Positions 63,764 to 64,000 of a stretch of DNA of 64,000 nucleotides are shown in pieces. The DNA comes from Natronosalvus rutilus. GTDB taxonomy: Archaea; Halobacteriota; Halobacteria; Halobacteriales; Natrialbaceae. A program made the position numbers and the translations under genes. The notes under the pieces were generated by a model. It did no database searches. It was given only the letters and a program-made list of their open reading frames with translations, and was not told the origin of the DNA. Where the stretch lies: the NCBI RefSeq assembly GCF_024204665.1, contig NZ_CP100355.1, positions 1,593,451-1,657,450 on the forward strand, read 5' to 3'. The stretch's first letter is position 1; each line of letters opens with the position of its first letter.

Positions 63764-64000
63764 CTAGAGATACCGACGAACGTCGCGCCGGTAGGCACGA
63801 TACACGTCCCCGAATTCACGTTCCAGCGAACGTTCCTCGCGTCGGACGACCAAGTGAACGGTAGACAGCACGACCGGGAGTACGACGAGCAGCCACGCGG
63901 TGTTCAGAAGCAATGCGATCCCCAGATACAACGCTGTCCACCCGACGTACATCGGGTTGCGACTGAACGCGTACGGTCCGGTCGTCACGAGCGCCGTCGG
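63764..64000 (-). CDS. Isoprenylcysteine methyltransferase-like membrane protein, C-terminal part
   Basis: The minus-strand frame runs off the right edge, so only the last ~78 residues are seen. They contain GPYAFSRNPMYVGWTALYLGIALLLN, the ICMT/PEMT-family segment with the conserved N-P-M-Y-x-G, and RREERSLEREFGDVYRAYRRDVRRYL, including the E-x-x-L...F-G-x-x-Y-x-x-Y pattern that binds SAM and substrate. It should be a small integral methyltransferase of unknown lipid or isoprenoid substrate. Confidence 0.75.
   Translation of the reverse strand, partial: PTALVTTGPYAFSRNPMYVGWTALYLGIALLLNTAWLLVVLPVVLSTVHLVVRREERSLEREFGDVYRAYRRDVRRYL

Overview
The window looks like chromosomal DNA of a haloarchaeon, probably in or near the Natrialbaceae (that rank is inferred from gene content and base composition, not from a search). 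The evidence is high GC with abundant CTCGAG, very acidic proteins, many GTG starts with a TATA-like box about 27-30 nt upstream (leaderless transcripts), a transcription factor B gene, archaeal PriS and GINS genes, RtcB with archease, an archaeal mevalonate kinase plus isopentenyl phosphate kinase pair, and an archaeal cobamide operon.

Layout. 1-492: the start of leuB, running off the left edge. 500-6470: an accessory block with a tiny membrane protein, two paralogous HTH regulators, two SAM methyltransferases and a broken alpha/beta hydrolase; it separates leuB from leuD. 6479-14207 (minus): leuD, leuC, a small conserved ORF, ilvC, ilvN, ilvB and leuA, forming the branched-chain amino-acid pathway. 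ilvB has a 223-nt leader holding a 26-codon leaderless leader peptide ending in Phe-Ile-Ile-Val, two GC hairpins and a Shine-Dalgarno site. 14581-17737 (minus): peroxiredoxin, GINS, PriS, GNAT. 17938-20081 (plus): archease and RtcB. 20112-24571: a small acidic protein, an amino-acid permease overlapping a 3-hydroxyacyl-CoA dehydrogenase, and a second TPP-dependent synthase-like enzyme. 24699-26449 (minus): isopentenyl phosphate kinase and mevalonate kinase.

26582-28109: a cysteine-cluster protein and two small proteins. 28172-34346 (minus): overlapping operon HAD hydrolase-cbiB-cobS-cobY-cobT-cobD-cbiZ for cobamide assembly and cobinamide salvage. 34447-37563: SHOCT protein, HTH/membrane protein, TFB. 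37686-44240: small protein, XPB-type helicase, a small conserved protein behind a tRNA-like fold, an orphan HerA-type ATPase with a long coiled coil, and a kinase-like phosphotransferase.

44393-50296 (minus): a membrane-fused spermidine-synthase-like protein downstream of four consecutive hyperacidic proteins. Two of these share a six-fold Gly-x3 (glycine-zipper) helix, one ends in a SAP/Rho_N-like motif and one ends in a basic tail. A response regulator with Glu in place of the phospho-acceptor Asp lies upstream. This cluster is the best candidate for an undescribed system. 50482-57056: MetRS, a neurotransmitter:sodium symporter, a MATE exporter and an MfnA-type decarboxylase. 57466-60932: two tandem paralogous Tat-exported beta-helix proteins, the second with four extra C-terminal repeats. 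61053-63705: a MacB-type ABC pair and a phosphoribosyltransferase. The window ends inside an ICMT-like methyltransferase. I found no rRNA, confident tRNA, CRISPR array, transposase or replication origin.
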